The notes below the pieces were generated by a model. It did not search any database. It was not told the origin of the DNA and saw nothing but the letters and a program-made list of their open reading frames with translations. A DNA stretch of 64,000 nucleotides, taken from the NCBI RefSeq assembly GCF_020687545.1, contig NZ_JAJEQX010000022.1, positions 1 through 64,000 on the forward strand. Direction: 5' to 3'. Position 1 is the stretch's first letter; each line of letters opens with the position of its first letter. The position numbers were made by a program, and so were the translations under genes. Positions 28,689-35,396 of the stretch are shown here, one piece after another. Source of the stretch: Ruminococcus turbiniformis. GTDB lineage: Bacteria; Bacillota; Clostridia; Lachnospirales; Lachnospiraceae.

Positions 28689-28874
28689 GCCGATGTGGCA
28701 CAATTTAATAAGATTGACGAAGTCAATCGCAGGCAGAGCAGAGATTACAAATCGCTGCTCAGCAGACAGAAAACTACATATGCCGATGTGGCACAATTCA
28801 ATAAGATTGACGAAGTCAATCGCAGGCAGAGCAGAGATTACAAATCGCTGCTCAGCAGACAGAAAACTACATAT
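28689..28874 (+). repeat. Two tandem 93-bp units derived from tRNA-Thr
   Basis: Two units (28689-28781 and 28782-28874) differ at one base and run directly into the intact tRNA-Thr, which starts at the same phase. Each unit begins with the tRNA-Thr acceptor/D-stem start GCCGATGTGGC, then has an inserted hairpin (GATTGA...TCAATC), GGCAGAGCAG as in the D arm, and GATTACAAATC. The last is the reverse complement of the tRNA's GATTTGTAATC anticodon arm. No T arm or 3' acceptor strand is present, so the units are not functional tRNAs. Confidence 0.85.
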
Positions 28875-28947
28875 GCCGATGTGGCTCAATTGGCAGAGCA
28901 GCTGATTTGTAATCAGCAGGTTATCGGTTCGAGTCCGATCATCGGCT
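28875..28947 (+). tRNA. tRNA-Thr (TGT)
   Basis: 73 nt, acceptor GCCGATG pairs with CATCGGC (28940-28946), anticodon loop TTTGTAA gives TGT, T-arm GGTTCGAGTCC, discriminator T. It is preceded by two defective tandem copies of its 5' part. Confidence 0.96.
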
Positions 28948-28976
28948 TTGTTCCTGAGGGAACATTAATCATTTGC

Positions 28977-29050
28977 GGACCTTTAGCTCAGTTGGTTAGA
29001 GCAACCGGCTCATAACCGGTCGGTCCTGGGTTCGAGTCCCCGAAGGTCCA
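28977..29050 (+). tRNA. tRNA-Met (CAT)
   Basis: 74 nt, acceptor GGACCTT pairs with AAGGTCC, anticodon stem ACCGG/CCGGT with loop CTCATAA (CAT), discriminator A. The body is of the elongator type; a lysidine-modified tRNA-Ile2, which also has CAT, is less likely but not excluded. Confidence 0.93.
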
Positions 29051-29096
29051 TTTGCACATGAGTGTCTGAAAGACGGATGCTGAGTGCTCACAGTAA

Positions 29097-29170
29097 GGCC
29101 CAGTGGCTCAGTTGGTTAGAGCGCCGCCCTGTCACGGCGGAGGTCGAGAGTTCGAGTCTCTTCTGGGTCG
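29097..29170 (+). tRNA. tRNA-Asp (GTC)
   Basis: 74 nt, acceptor GGCCCAG pairs with CTGGGTC (one G-U), anticodon loop CTGTCAC gives GTC, discriminator G. Confidence 0.96.
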
Positions 29171-29204
29171 TTTCTCATCGCAGGATGGGGAAAATTTAAT
29201 AGCT

Positions 29205-29246
29205 GCCGCAGTGGCGGAACTGGCAGACGCCCGGGACTTAAAATCC
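29205..29246 (+). pseudogene. 5' half of a tRNA-Leu (TAA), disrupted
   Basis: The acceptor 5' strand, D arm and anticodon arm of a tRNA-Leu are present (GCCGCAGTGGCGGAACTGGC, then GGGACTTAAAATCC), but the sequence diverges right after the anticodon arm. No variable arm, T arm or 3' acceptor strand (expected CTGCGGC) follows. It differs in the acceptor from the intact tRNA-Leu 200 bp away. It looks like a tRNA gene cut at its anticodon arm by an integration event. Confidence 0.8.
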
Positions 29247-29401
29247 AATGGATGGATTGTTAAGTTCTGGCAGATTTTCCTTGAAAAATCAAGGATCTTA
29301 AAATTTCATATTTAGCAAATGTGCTTGCATCCCTCCAAAACATCCCTCCAAAATTAGAGGTGTTTGTAGCTGTTTACAGCGGGTTGGGTGTACACATATT
29401 T

Positions 29402-29487
29402 GCCGGTGTGGCGGAATTGGCAGACGCAAAGGACTTAAAATCCTTCGGAGAGTAATTTCCGTGCCGGTTCGAGTCCGGCCACCGGCA
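29402..29487 (+). tRNA. tRNA-Leu (TAA)
   Basis: 86 nt type II tRNA with a long variable arm; acceptor GCCGGTG pairs with CACCGGC, anticodon loop CTTAAAA gives TAA, discriminator A. The integrase gene ends 44 nt beyond it, so its 3' part is a candidate attachment core for the element. Confidence 0.96.
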
Positions 29488-29496
29488 TTTGGTAAA

Positions 29497-29530
29497 GAGA
29501 CTAAGACAGATTGTTTTAGTCTTTTTTCTT
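29497..29530 (+). terminator. Terminator of the tRNA cluster
   Basis: AGACTAA (29498-29504) pairs with TTAGTCT (29516-29522), followed by a T-rich tract to 29533. Confidence 0.75.
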
Positions 29531-29531
29531 T

Positions 29532-31040
29532 TTAGTTCACACCTATGCCCGGAAAAACACTTGCGGGAAGGGACTGGATCATTGCATTTGCTGTGTTTAT
29601 CTTCTGGTCGTAATCAAAGTGTGTATAAATGTTTGCAGTCGTTGAGATCGTACTGTGTCCTAACCAATGCTGAATAGCCTTGAGGTCAACGCCATATGAA
29701 TACAATAAGGATGCACAGCTATGGCGGAGATCATGAAAGCGGATCCGTCGCAGACCATTCTTTTTCAGTAGTAACTGGAAGTGATCCGTCACATAGCCCG
29801 GCTTTATAAGTTCTCCGGTTTCTGTCTTATTGATGTAATCCAGATATTCCTTACAATAGGAATCGCCGCAGACGTACTGCTGATAGTGCTGCTTCTGATA
29901 AACATATTTAAGGACTGCCTCAAATGGCGGGACTAATGGTAGCTTGCGTGTGCTTGATTTTGATTTTGTCTTGTCTTTGATGACACGCTGACAATGCCCG
30001 TCAATATAGATATCTGTTACCACATGGTTTACAGTGATGGTCTTGTTCACCATATCAATTCTGGACCACTTCACTCCAAGTGCTTCGCTGCGACGCATAC
30101 CATAAAATGCGGCAAGAAATATGCAGATTTCAAGCGGATCCCCATGAGCAGCTTTAAAAAGCTGTACCATTTCTTCGTTTGTATAGTATTGAGCCTCATA
30201 AGTGTTCTCTTCTGGTCTTTGCACCCGGTCTGCTGGATTATCCTTTAGCAATTTTAATTGTACAGCATAGTCAAGACACTTATGGATGTTAGCATGGCGT
30301 CTGATGACCGTATTTGGCTTTACATGCCGTTCTTCCAGTTCATAGGTATAATAGTCCTGAATAAACTCTGGATTGTCTGAAAGCTCATTTAACGTGTATC
30401 CTCTTTCACGAAAATAGGGTTCTATCCTCTTCTCTACATTACTGCGGTATCCTGCATATGTTGTAATTTGCACCTTGTACTTGATGACTGCAAGCCATTT
30501 CAAAATGAAGTCTGCAAACAGAATCTCACCTTTCCCTGTCTCCGGATTGATCGAAACCAAAGGATTTTTTTCAACCCAACCACTACTAACTGCATGGCTG
30601 AAGGCCATCAGTAAAATGTGATGACTGGTAGAGATTAAATGTTGCGAACCAGCAATCTGTGGATTGTCGGCTTTTCTGAGTGAGGAAAAATACTGTTCCA
30701 GTTCTTGAACGGACAACTCACTGATGCTGCTGATATGCTCTTTAAAATAGGGCACAATCCACCGGTTGATATGGTGCTTGTACTGAGAAAATTCGGCTGC
30801 CTCCAGAGGAGCATATTGTATCCACTCCACTAGAAACACATGAACGTGTGTATCCTTATTCCAGATTGGAGGGATAAACTCTTTTCTCGTCTGTGCCAGA
30901 AGTGCTTCCGCCTTCTTTTTATTTCCTTTTACCGGAAGCCCGGTGCTGATTGATTTACTGCACCGCTTGTTGTTCGTGTCTTTGTAACATAATATCATTT
31001 GGTAAATGCCATTCTGCTCTCGAAGATGACCTGCTACCAT
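29532..31040 (-). CDS. int: Phage-type tyrosine integrase
   Basis: Site-specific recombinase of 502 residues, longer than Tn916-type integrases. An N-terminal AP2-like arm-binding region (~10-50) and a SAM-like core-binding domain precede the catalytic domain, which has Arg in GMRRSEALGVKW, HDLRHSCASLL with His and Arg, HWLGHSTISTT and the nucleophile in ANIYTHF. It is adjacent to tRNA-Leu with the 3' end facing the tRNA, the standard position for an element-end integrase. It probably catalyses both integration and, with the small protein encoded next, excision. Confidence 0.93.
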   Translation of the reverse strand: MVAGHLREQNGIYQMILCYKDTNNKRCSKSISTGLPVKGNKKKAEALLAQTRKEFIPPIWNKDTHVHVFLVEWIQYAPLEAAEFSQYKHHINRWIVPYFKEHISSISELSVQELEQYFSSLRKADNPQIAGSQHLISTSHHILLMAFSHAVSSGWVEKNPLVSINPETGKGEILFADFILKWLAVIKYKVQITTYAGYRSNVEKRIEPYFRERGYTLNELSDNPEFIQDYYTYELEERHVKPNTVIRRHANIHKCLDYAVQLKLLKDNPADRVQRPEENTYEAQYYTNEEMVQLFKAAHGDPLEICIFLAAFYGMRRSEALGVKWSRIDMVNKTITVNHVVTDIYIDGHCQRVIKDKTKSKSSTRKLPLVPPFEAVLKYVYQKQHYQQYVCGDSYCKEYLDYINKTETGELIKPGYVTDHFQLLLKKNGLRRIRFHDLRHSCASLLYSYGVDLKAIQHWLGHSTISTTANIYTHFDYDQKINTANAMIQSLPASVFPGIGVN

Positions 31041-31136
31041 AATTCAAACCTCCTTTACAGGGTAACAGTCAACTTCACGTATTGGCATGGATATTATACC
31101 ATGCTGGCACAAAATTGGCAGTACCTGTGATAGAAA

Positions 31137-31358
31137 TTACTTGTTGCTATTGTTCTGGTCAAGAATTTCCAGATAGGTTAGAATATAATATTTTGGAATT
31201 TTGTAGATCCGCCCTATCATAAAATGTTTTATTTTATTTTCTTTAAGCAGTTTATAGGCGGTTTTAGTGCTAATTCCTAACATTTCACTCATTTGTTCTA
31301 CAGTTACAACATCCGGATAGTTTTTAAATACGGATGTGTATGTCTCGCTTTTTTTCGT
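31137..31358 (-). CDS. xis: Excisionase-like DNA-binding protein, apparent ACG start
   Basis: Helix-turn-helix of the excisionase/MerR-like type: TVEQMSEMLGISTKTAYKLL, then NKIKHFMIGRIYKIPK as wing. Only from Phe/Lys-Asn-Tyr-Pro onward does it look like the family. A strong GGGAGG site on the - strand (31366-31371) is followed 7 nt later by ACG (31358-31356), then AAAAAAAGC, exactly where ATG is expected. From there the protein is 73 residues, the normal size. The open frame extends further upstream but without family similarity. Either ACG is used, or an ATG has mutated and the gene is impaired. Confidence 0.65.
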   Translation of the reverse strand, partial: TKKSETYTSVFKNYPDVVTVEQMSEMLGISTKTAYKLLKENKIKHFMIGRIYKIPKYYILTYLEILDQNNSNK

Positions 31359-31599
31359 ATAGATACCTCCCTGATAAATAGATGATTGAAATAATTCTCC
31401 CTGGAAGCCAGTTCCTGCGCCTTCCCAAGCCGCGTCTTCGGCGTTGCTATGCAATCTTAAAGCCTGCAGGCACGCATCATGCTGCACTATCTGCAGGCAC
31501 CCGTATCCCTCTTCCGGGAGGGTGTGAAATTTTCAAGGTACTCTATTTTGCCATTTGTAAGGGAAATAGCGGAGAAAATGCAGAATGTGTAAAAAAATA

Positions 31600-31625
31600 G
31601 AAAAAAAGCTGTCCGTGTGGACAGC
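31600..31625 (-). terminator. Terminator of the XRE repressor gene
   Basis: On the - strand GCTGTCC pairs with GGACAGC around a 4-nt loop (31608-31625), followed by seven T (31607-31601). The remaining ~240 bp to the excisionase gene holds only short repeats such as CTGCAGGCAC (twice). Confidence 0.8.
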
Positions 31626-31634
31626 CTCTGAAAA

Positions 31635-31952
31635 TTATTTATGTCTGGCAGCGAGCCGATGTAGTATACTGATTACAGCGATCATATCCTCATCGTCGAG
31701 CTGCTTTAATAAGTCAGCCGCTTTTTCGTATAGAGGAAGATTGTGAAGAGCTGTATCGAAGAACTGGCAGGGAGTTACTTCCAGATATTCGCAGATTTCC
31801 AGGAAGTTCTCCATGGTAGGCAGGGAGCGCCCGGAAGAAATGGACTGGATGTAACTTTTGTTTTTGCCGAGATCCAGGCTCATCTGATATTCGGATACAT
31901 TCTTTTTTATCCGCAGTTCGGTAATCCTGTCACCGATAAATTTTTTCTCCAT
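31635..31952 (-). CDS. XRE-family repressor
   Basis: A 105-residue protein with an HTH of the Cro/C1 type (GDRITELRIKKNVSEYQMSL, then DLGKNKSYIQSISSGR and PTMENFLEICEYL) and a C-terminal helical tail. The ATG at 31952 has AGAGGTGG upstream; a GTG 84 nt earlier lacks one. The upstream TTCCG/CGGAA dyad region is probably its operator, and it likely controls excision and the flanking + strand genes. Confidence 0.85.
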   Translation of the reverse strand: MEKKFIGDRITELRIKKNVSEYQMSLDLGKNKSYIQSISSGRSLPTMENFLEICEYLEVTPCQFFDTALHNLPLYEKAADLLKQLDDEDMIAVISILHRLAARHK

Positions 31953-32000
31953 GTCATCCACCTCTCTTCCTACATCTTCCTTCGATTTTAAACTATTTAA

Positions 32001-32069
32001 TTCCGGCAAATTACGGAATAAAATAGAGTTATTCACTATATAAATGCTTATATTACGGAATATAACCGG
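32001..32069. promoter_or_regulatory. Candidate operators of the XRE repressor
   Basis: TTACGGAATA occurs twice (32011-32020 and 32052-32061). The first is part of TTCCG-N8-CGGAA (32001-32018); the second is followed by ACCGGAA (32064-32070). They lie between the repressor gene and the divergent small gene, where a repressor would act. Confidence 0.5.
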
Positions 32070-32149
32070 AATTTACTGCTATATACCTGATTGCAAAAAA
32101 ATGTGATAGAAGCGCTGTTTTAGGGTATGATGTTAATGAGGTGTTTTTA

Positions 32150-32356
32150 ATGAAAATCATAGGTACGCAGGAAGAATTGAAATGGGTCCGCAGGGCGCTG
32201 GCAAACAACTGTGAGGGATGTATCTTTGAAGAACGATGTAATCAAAATGCCAGTGAGGAACTGAAGAAGCATGGAAAAACTCTGACAAGCTGTGAGGAAT
32301 TTATGGCAAGACAGATCACGTTTGTCAGCGAGGAGGAAACAAAAACCACAAAATAG
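32150..32356 (+). CDS. Small cysteine-containing element protein
   Basis: A 68-residue protein with four Cys (NCEGCIFEERCNQ and LTSCEEF). The pattern could bind a metal. No family is recognised. The ATG at 32150 has GAGGTG 8 nt upstream. It is divergent from the XRE repressor and probably the first gene it controls. Confidence 0.6.
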   Translation: MKIIGTQEELKWVRRALANNCEGCIFEERCNQNASEELKKHGKTLTSCEEFMARQITFVSEEETKTTK

Positions 32357-32400
32357 GATATTTATACCGTTATTGCATACCATATATAGTATAAAACAAA

Positions 32401-32429
32401 TTGACAGCACCTATATCCTGTGCTACTAT
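32401..32429 (+). promoter_or_regulatory. Promoter of the DNA-processing operon
   Basis: TTGACA (32401-32406), 17 bp, TACTAT (32424-32429); an overlapping TATACT is at 32427-32432. The next gene starts 350 nt later, leaving a long leader. Confidence 0.7.
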
Positions 32430-32554
32430 ACTGATATAGTTCTTTTTTATGCGTTCCCCGGCGGGAGATCATGTTTTGGGATTTTGAGAAATCCCGTACA
32501 TGAAGAGGAAAAGCAGGAGCTTTTCCCGGCATAAGTTGTTTATGTTTGTAGTGA

Positions 32555-32597
32555 AGTGTCACCGTATGCCTGAAATGGCTGTGTGGCACTTTTTTTG
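32555..32597 (+). terminator. Leader terminator 1
   Basis: AGTGTCAC (32555-32562) pairs with GTGGCACT (32583-32590, one G-U), with inner GCC/GGC pairing, followed by TTTTTT. Confidence 0.8.
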
Positions 32598-32622
32598 TTT
32601 TATCGGTGAAGAACCAGATTGG

Positions 32623-32670
32623 AAAAGGATGAATGGAGAAAACAAGAGGTTTCTCTGCTCATCCTTTTTT
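32623..32670 (+). terminator. Leader terminator 2
   Basis: AAAAGGATGA (32623-32632) pairs with TCATCCTTTT (32659-32668), with inner AGAAA/TTTCT pairing. The T-run forms the end of the stem. Confidence 0.78.
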
Positions 32671-32680
32671 GTTGCCGTTT

Positions 32681-32711
32681 ATCCGGAAGAAAATGTTTCT
32701 GCCGGATTTTT
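32681..32711 (+). terminator. Leader terminator 3
   Basis: ATCCGG (32681-32686) pairs with CCGGAT (32702-32707), with inner AGAAA/TTTCT pairing, followed by TTTTT. Confidence 0.72.
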
Positions 32712-32786
32712 GTGTATGTATGTGGCCTGCCACAATCAGCTTCGGCTGTTTATGGATAATTATTTTAAAGAAAGGTGGAAGAAACA

Positions 32787-33926
32787 ATGAATGAAACAAT
32801 GGTTTACGCAGATGGTTTTGAAAAGACATTTGCCACGGCAGAGGAGATGCTTGATTTTCTTTCAAGAAGAAGGAAAGCCTCAGAGTGGATCCGCAAGCCC
32901 ATCCGAGCCCTCCGGCTGGTGCCGCTTGAAAAAGAGGCGGACAACCTGGAGAACGGAGACGCAGAGATGGAGGAAATCCTGAAGGATACGGAAAAGCACA
33001 CCCGGCTTGTACTGAAGGTACGAGGCGAGGCATATCCGGTCCGGAACTGTGCAATCCAGACAATCTTAGGACGTGCCGGTATCGGCGGGGACGGCCTGCG
33101 AAAGCTGGATCTGGCAACTTATGCAAAGGTTGTGAATTGCTGCCTGAAAGCAGCGAAAGGGGAATGCCTCATCAAGATTGCGGATGGAAAAGTCTCTGCA
33201 GTCCACGGGGGAGACGCCCATGATTACAGCGTACTGGACATGAAAGCAATCTTTGAGATGACCAGCGAATATCTGCACACGAATTTCAAGGGAAGCGCTT
33301 ATCTGGAAGGCTCCGGAACCTATGACCATTCCGTCATGAGTGCCATGTGGACGCTTTCCGGGAACCAGGAGCTTCTGGACACCTACAGGGATGCGCTGGA
33401 CCGGTACGGAGTAAGCAGAAAGAATCTTACACCGGCGCTGCGCCTGACCACTTCTGATGTCGCAGCCAGCGGTGTCAATCTGTATCCTATGCTGCTGACA
33501 GACGGGAACAACCATACGCTCAGCCTGGGAAGCCCGATCACTCTGGCGCACAGGAACCACAGCACAATCCTGGATTACCGCAACAATTTGAAAGAAGTGT
33601 ATGCAAGATATCAGGATGCCACAGAGCGTTTGGCAGCGCTTCTGGAAATCGAGATTCATAACCCGGTGAACTGCTTAAGGTTACTGATGAAAAAGCTGAA
33701 GATCAAGGCGGCGATCCGTAATGAAGTGGTGGAGATGTATGTGGCACAGAACGGGGAACAGAGCTGTACGGCCCATGACCTTTACTATGCCATGAACGAG
33801 GCACCCTTCTATGCCGCCTGCCAGGGATTTACCGGCAGCCAGCTTTTGCGGATGGAGGAAAACCTGACCAGGGCCCTTGCCATGGACTGGAAGGAATTTG
33901 ATGTATATGGCGCCGTTAAGTGTTAA
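32787..33926 (+). CDS. Element-encoded protein of unknown function, head of DNA-processing operon
   Basis: A 379-residue soluble protein. It resembles proteins found beside YqaJ exonucleases in phages and integrative elements (possibly DUF932-like), with a conserved-looking block LRLTTSDVAASGVNLYPMLL and LGSPITLAHRNHSTI. No catalytic motif is recognised. The ATG at 32787 has AAAGGTGG upstream. It is the first gene after the serial-terminator leader, and the YqaJ gene follows 10 nt later, so a role in DNA end processing or recombination is inferred from context alone. Confidence 0.6.
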   Translation: MNETMVYADGFEKTFATAEEMLDFLSRRRKASEWIRKPIRALRLVPLEKEADNLENGDAEMEEILKDTEKHTRLVLKVRGEAYPVRNCAIQTILGRAGIGGDGLRKLDLATYAKVVNCCLKAAKGECLIKIADGKVSAVHGGDAHDYSVLDMKAIFEMTSEYLHTNFKGSAYLEGSGTYDHSVMSAMWTLSGNQELLDTYRDALDRYGVSRKNLTPALRLTTSDVAASGVNLYPMLLTDGNNHTLSLGSPITLAHRNHSTILDYRNNLKEVYARYQDATERLAALLEIEIHNPVNCLRLLMKKLKIKAAIRNEVVEMYVAQNGEQSCTAHDLYYAMNEAPFYAACQGFTGSQLLRMEENLTRALAMDWKEFDVYGAVKC

Positions 33927-33936
33927 GGAGGAGCTT

Positions 33937-34980
33937 ATGAAACAGATGTTACGAATGGATTATGAACCGGAACAGGTCGTGGATATCAGTACCCTCTCCA
34001 GAGAGCAATGGCTCGCATTCCGCCGTCTGGGGATCGGAGGCAGTGATGTAGCCGCTATCATGGGAATCTCGCCTTTTGTTACCAGCCGTGATCTTTACTA
34101 TGACAAGATTGGCGTTACCCCGGTGATTGAGGAACCTGAAGCCAACTGGGTTGCCAAGGAATTTGGACACAGACTGGAGGATCTGGTAGCGGAGATTTTC
34201 TCTAAGAAAACCGGCCTGGAGGTGTTTCCCGTGCGGATCATGTTCCGGCATCCGCTTTACCCGTTTATGCTTGCCGATATTGATTTCTTTGTGCGTATGC
34301 CGGATGGCAGCTTTGCCATACTGGAGTGCAAAACCTGTAATTATAACGCCAAAGAGAAGTGGGATGACGGGAAAATCCCGGAGCACTATGTCTATCAGGT
34401 GCGGCACTATATGTCGGTGGTGAACATCAGTCATGCATTTATTGCGTGTCTGTGGGGGAATAACGAGAACGACTTTGTATACCGTCCTCTGGAGCGTGAT
34501 CTCATGGAAGAGCAGGATATCATCGAGCAGGAAGGATATTTCTGGCGTGAATTTGTGGAGAAGAAGGTGGAACCGCCGCTGGTGGGGAAACCGGATCTGG
34601 TGCTTGCCAGCATCCGCCGTTACAGCGGCTATGCTGATAAGTCGATCCCGGAAATCCCAATCACGACGCTGGATTCCAAAAGCCTGGAAAAGTATCTTGC
34701 TTTATCAGATGAAAAATCACGCTTAGAGAAGCGTAAGAAGGAAATTGACGCAGAACAGCGTGCGATCAGTGTTCCTTTTGTGGAGCTGATGGGACAGGGA
34801 TGCAAGGCATTTCTGGAAGACGGAACCAACCGTTACAAGATTACCTTTAACCCGACCCGCAGGACGATGATCGGGAAAGAAAATCTTGAAAAGCTGAAAG
34901 TGCAGCATCCGGATATTTTCAAAGAATATGCTACAGAAACAGAAAACCGGATCTTCCGGTTAAAGAAGGAGGCGGCGTGA
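33937..34980 (+). CDS. YqaJ-type viral recombinase (lambda exonuclease family)
   Basis: A 347-residue nuclease with the YqaJ signature: RRLGIGGSDVAAIMGISPF near the N terminus, EFGHRLEDLVAEIF, LADIDFF with the metal-binding Asp, and LECKT with the catalytic Glu-X-Lys. Such enzymes resect double-stranded DNA and work with a single-strand annealing protein. AAGGAGGAG precedes the ATG. A C-terminal helical tail (~265-300) is coiled-coil-like. The stop TGA overlaps the next ATG. Confidence 0.9.
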   Translation: MKQMLRMDYEPEQVVDISTLSREQWLAFRRLGIGGSDVAAIMGISPFVTSRDLYYDKIGVTPVIEEPEANWVAKEFGHRLEDLVAEIFSKKTGLEVFPVRIMFRHPLYPFMLADIDFFVRMPDGSFAILECKTCNYNAKEKWDDGKIPEHYVYQVRHYMSVVNISHAFIACLWGNNENDFVYRPLERDLMEEQDIIEQEGYFWREFVEKKVEPPLVGKPDLVLASIRRYSGYADKSIPEIPITTLDSKSLEKYLALSDEKSRLEKRKKEIDAEQRAISVPFVELMGQGCKAFLEDGTNRYKITFNPTRRTMIGKENLEKLKVQHPDIFKEYATETENRIFRLKKEAA

Positions 34981-35396
34981 TGTTAAAAGGAAAAAGAGCG
35001 TATATCTGCTCTCCGTTGTCTGCGAAAACCCGGGAAGAACGAATGTTTAACATGGGGCTTGCGAAGGCGTATCTGGATACGGTCAGCCAGGTATTCCACT
35101 GCCGTACATATGCCTCCCATGCCTATCTGCCACTGATGCTGGATGACACCATACCAGAGGAACGGAAGCTGGCGCTTTCCATTGGGAAACAGCTTTTAGA
35201 CTTCTGTGATGTGCTGATTATCTGTGGAGAGAGGATTTCTTCCGGCATGGAAGGAGAAATCCGTTATGCCCATGATACCGGGAAGGAGGTGTACTGGCTC
35301 AAAGGAGGCCGGGATCCGTTTCAGTTACGGAAGATAAAAAATTGGAAGGAGATCGAATATGCGGTGCAGATACCGGAAAACCATATTTCTGAATGA
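34980..35396 (+). CDS. Nucleoside 2-deoxyribosyltransferase-like protein (DUF4406 type)
   Basis: A 138-residue Rossmann-like protein: YICSPLSAKTREER at the N terminus (the phosphate/nucleoside loop), a central LLDFCDVLIICGERISSGMEGEI with the Asp and Gly-Met-Glu-Gly-Glu motif, as in deoxyribosyltransferase-fold proteins. These are common in phages and integrative elements with unknown substrates. It is tightly coupled to both neighbours: TGATG at its start and a 38-nt overlap with recD2 at its end. Confidence 0.7.
   Translation: MLKGKRAYICSPLSAKTREERMFNMGLAKAYLDTVSQVFHCRTYASHAYLPLMLDDTIPEERKLALSIGKQLLDFCDVLIICGERISSGMEGEIRYAHDTGKEVYWLKGGRDPFQLRKIKNWKEIEYAVQIPENHISE

Larger units (their letters stand above)
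32436..32786 (+). ncRNA. Structured leader RNA with serial terminators
   Basis: The untranslated leader first folds into two hairpins: GGGATTT/AAATCCC (32478-32495) extended by CATG/CATG (32470-32473 with 32499-32502), and GGAAAAGC/GCTTTTCC (32507-32526). They are possibly closed by CCGG at 32458 and 32526. Three intrinsic terminators then follow in series before the first gene. Transcription could reach that gene only if the terminators are bypassed, which suggests attenuation or processive antitermination. No known RNA family was recognised. Confidence 0.6.

Noticed and set aside
28689-28874. CRISPR-like array
   Set aside because: The units are directly adjacent, 93 bp, nearly identical throughout and lack spacers; their sequence derives from tRNA-Thr.
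28591-29015. Open frame across the tRNA-Thr repeats encoding a repeated 31-residue peptide
   Set aside because: 93 bp is divisible by three, so a frame stays open by chance. It runs through tRNA-Glu or tRNA-Thr and has no ribosome-binding site.
29103-29315. Small frame across tRNA-Asp and the tRNA-Leu fragment
   Set aside because: Translation of tRNA sequence; typical false small protein.
32500-32790. 96-codon frame in the leader of the DNA-processing operon
   Set aside because: It crosses three terminator hairpins and has no convincing start site. The composition follows the hairpins.
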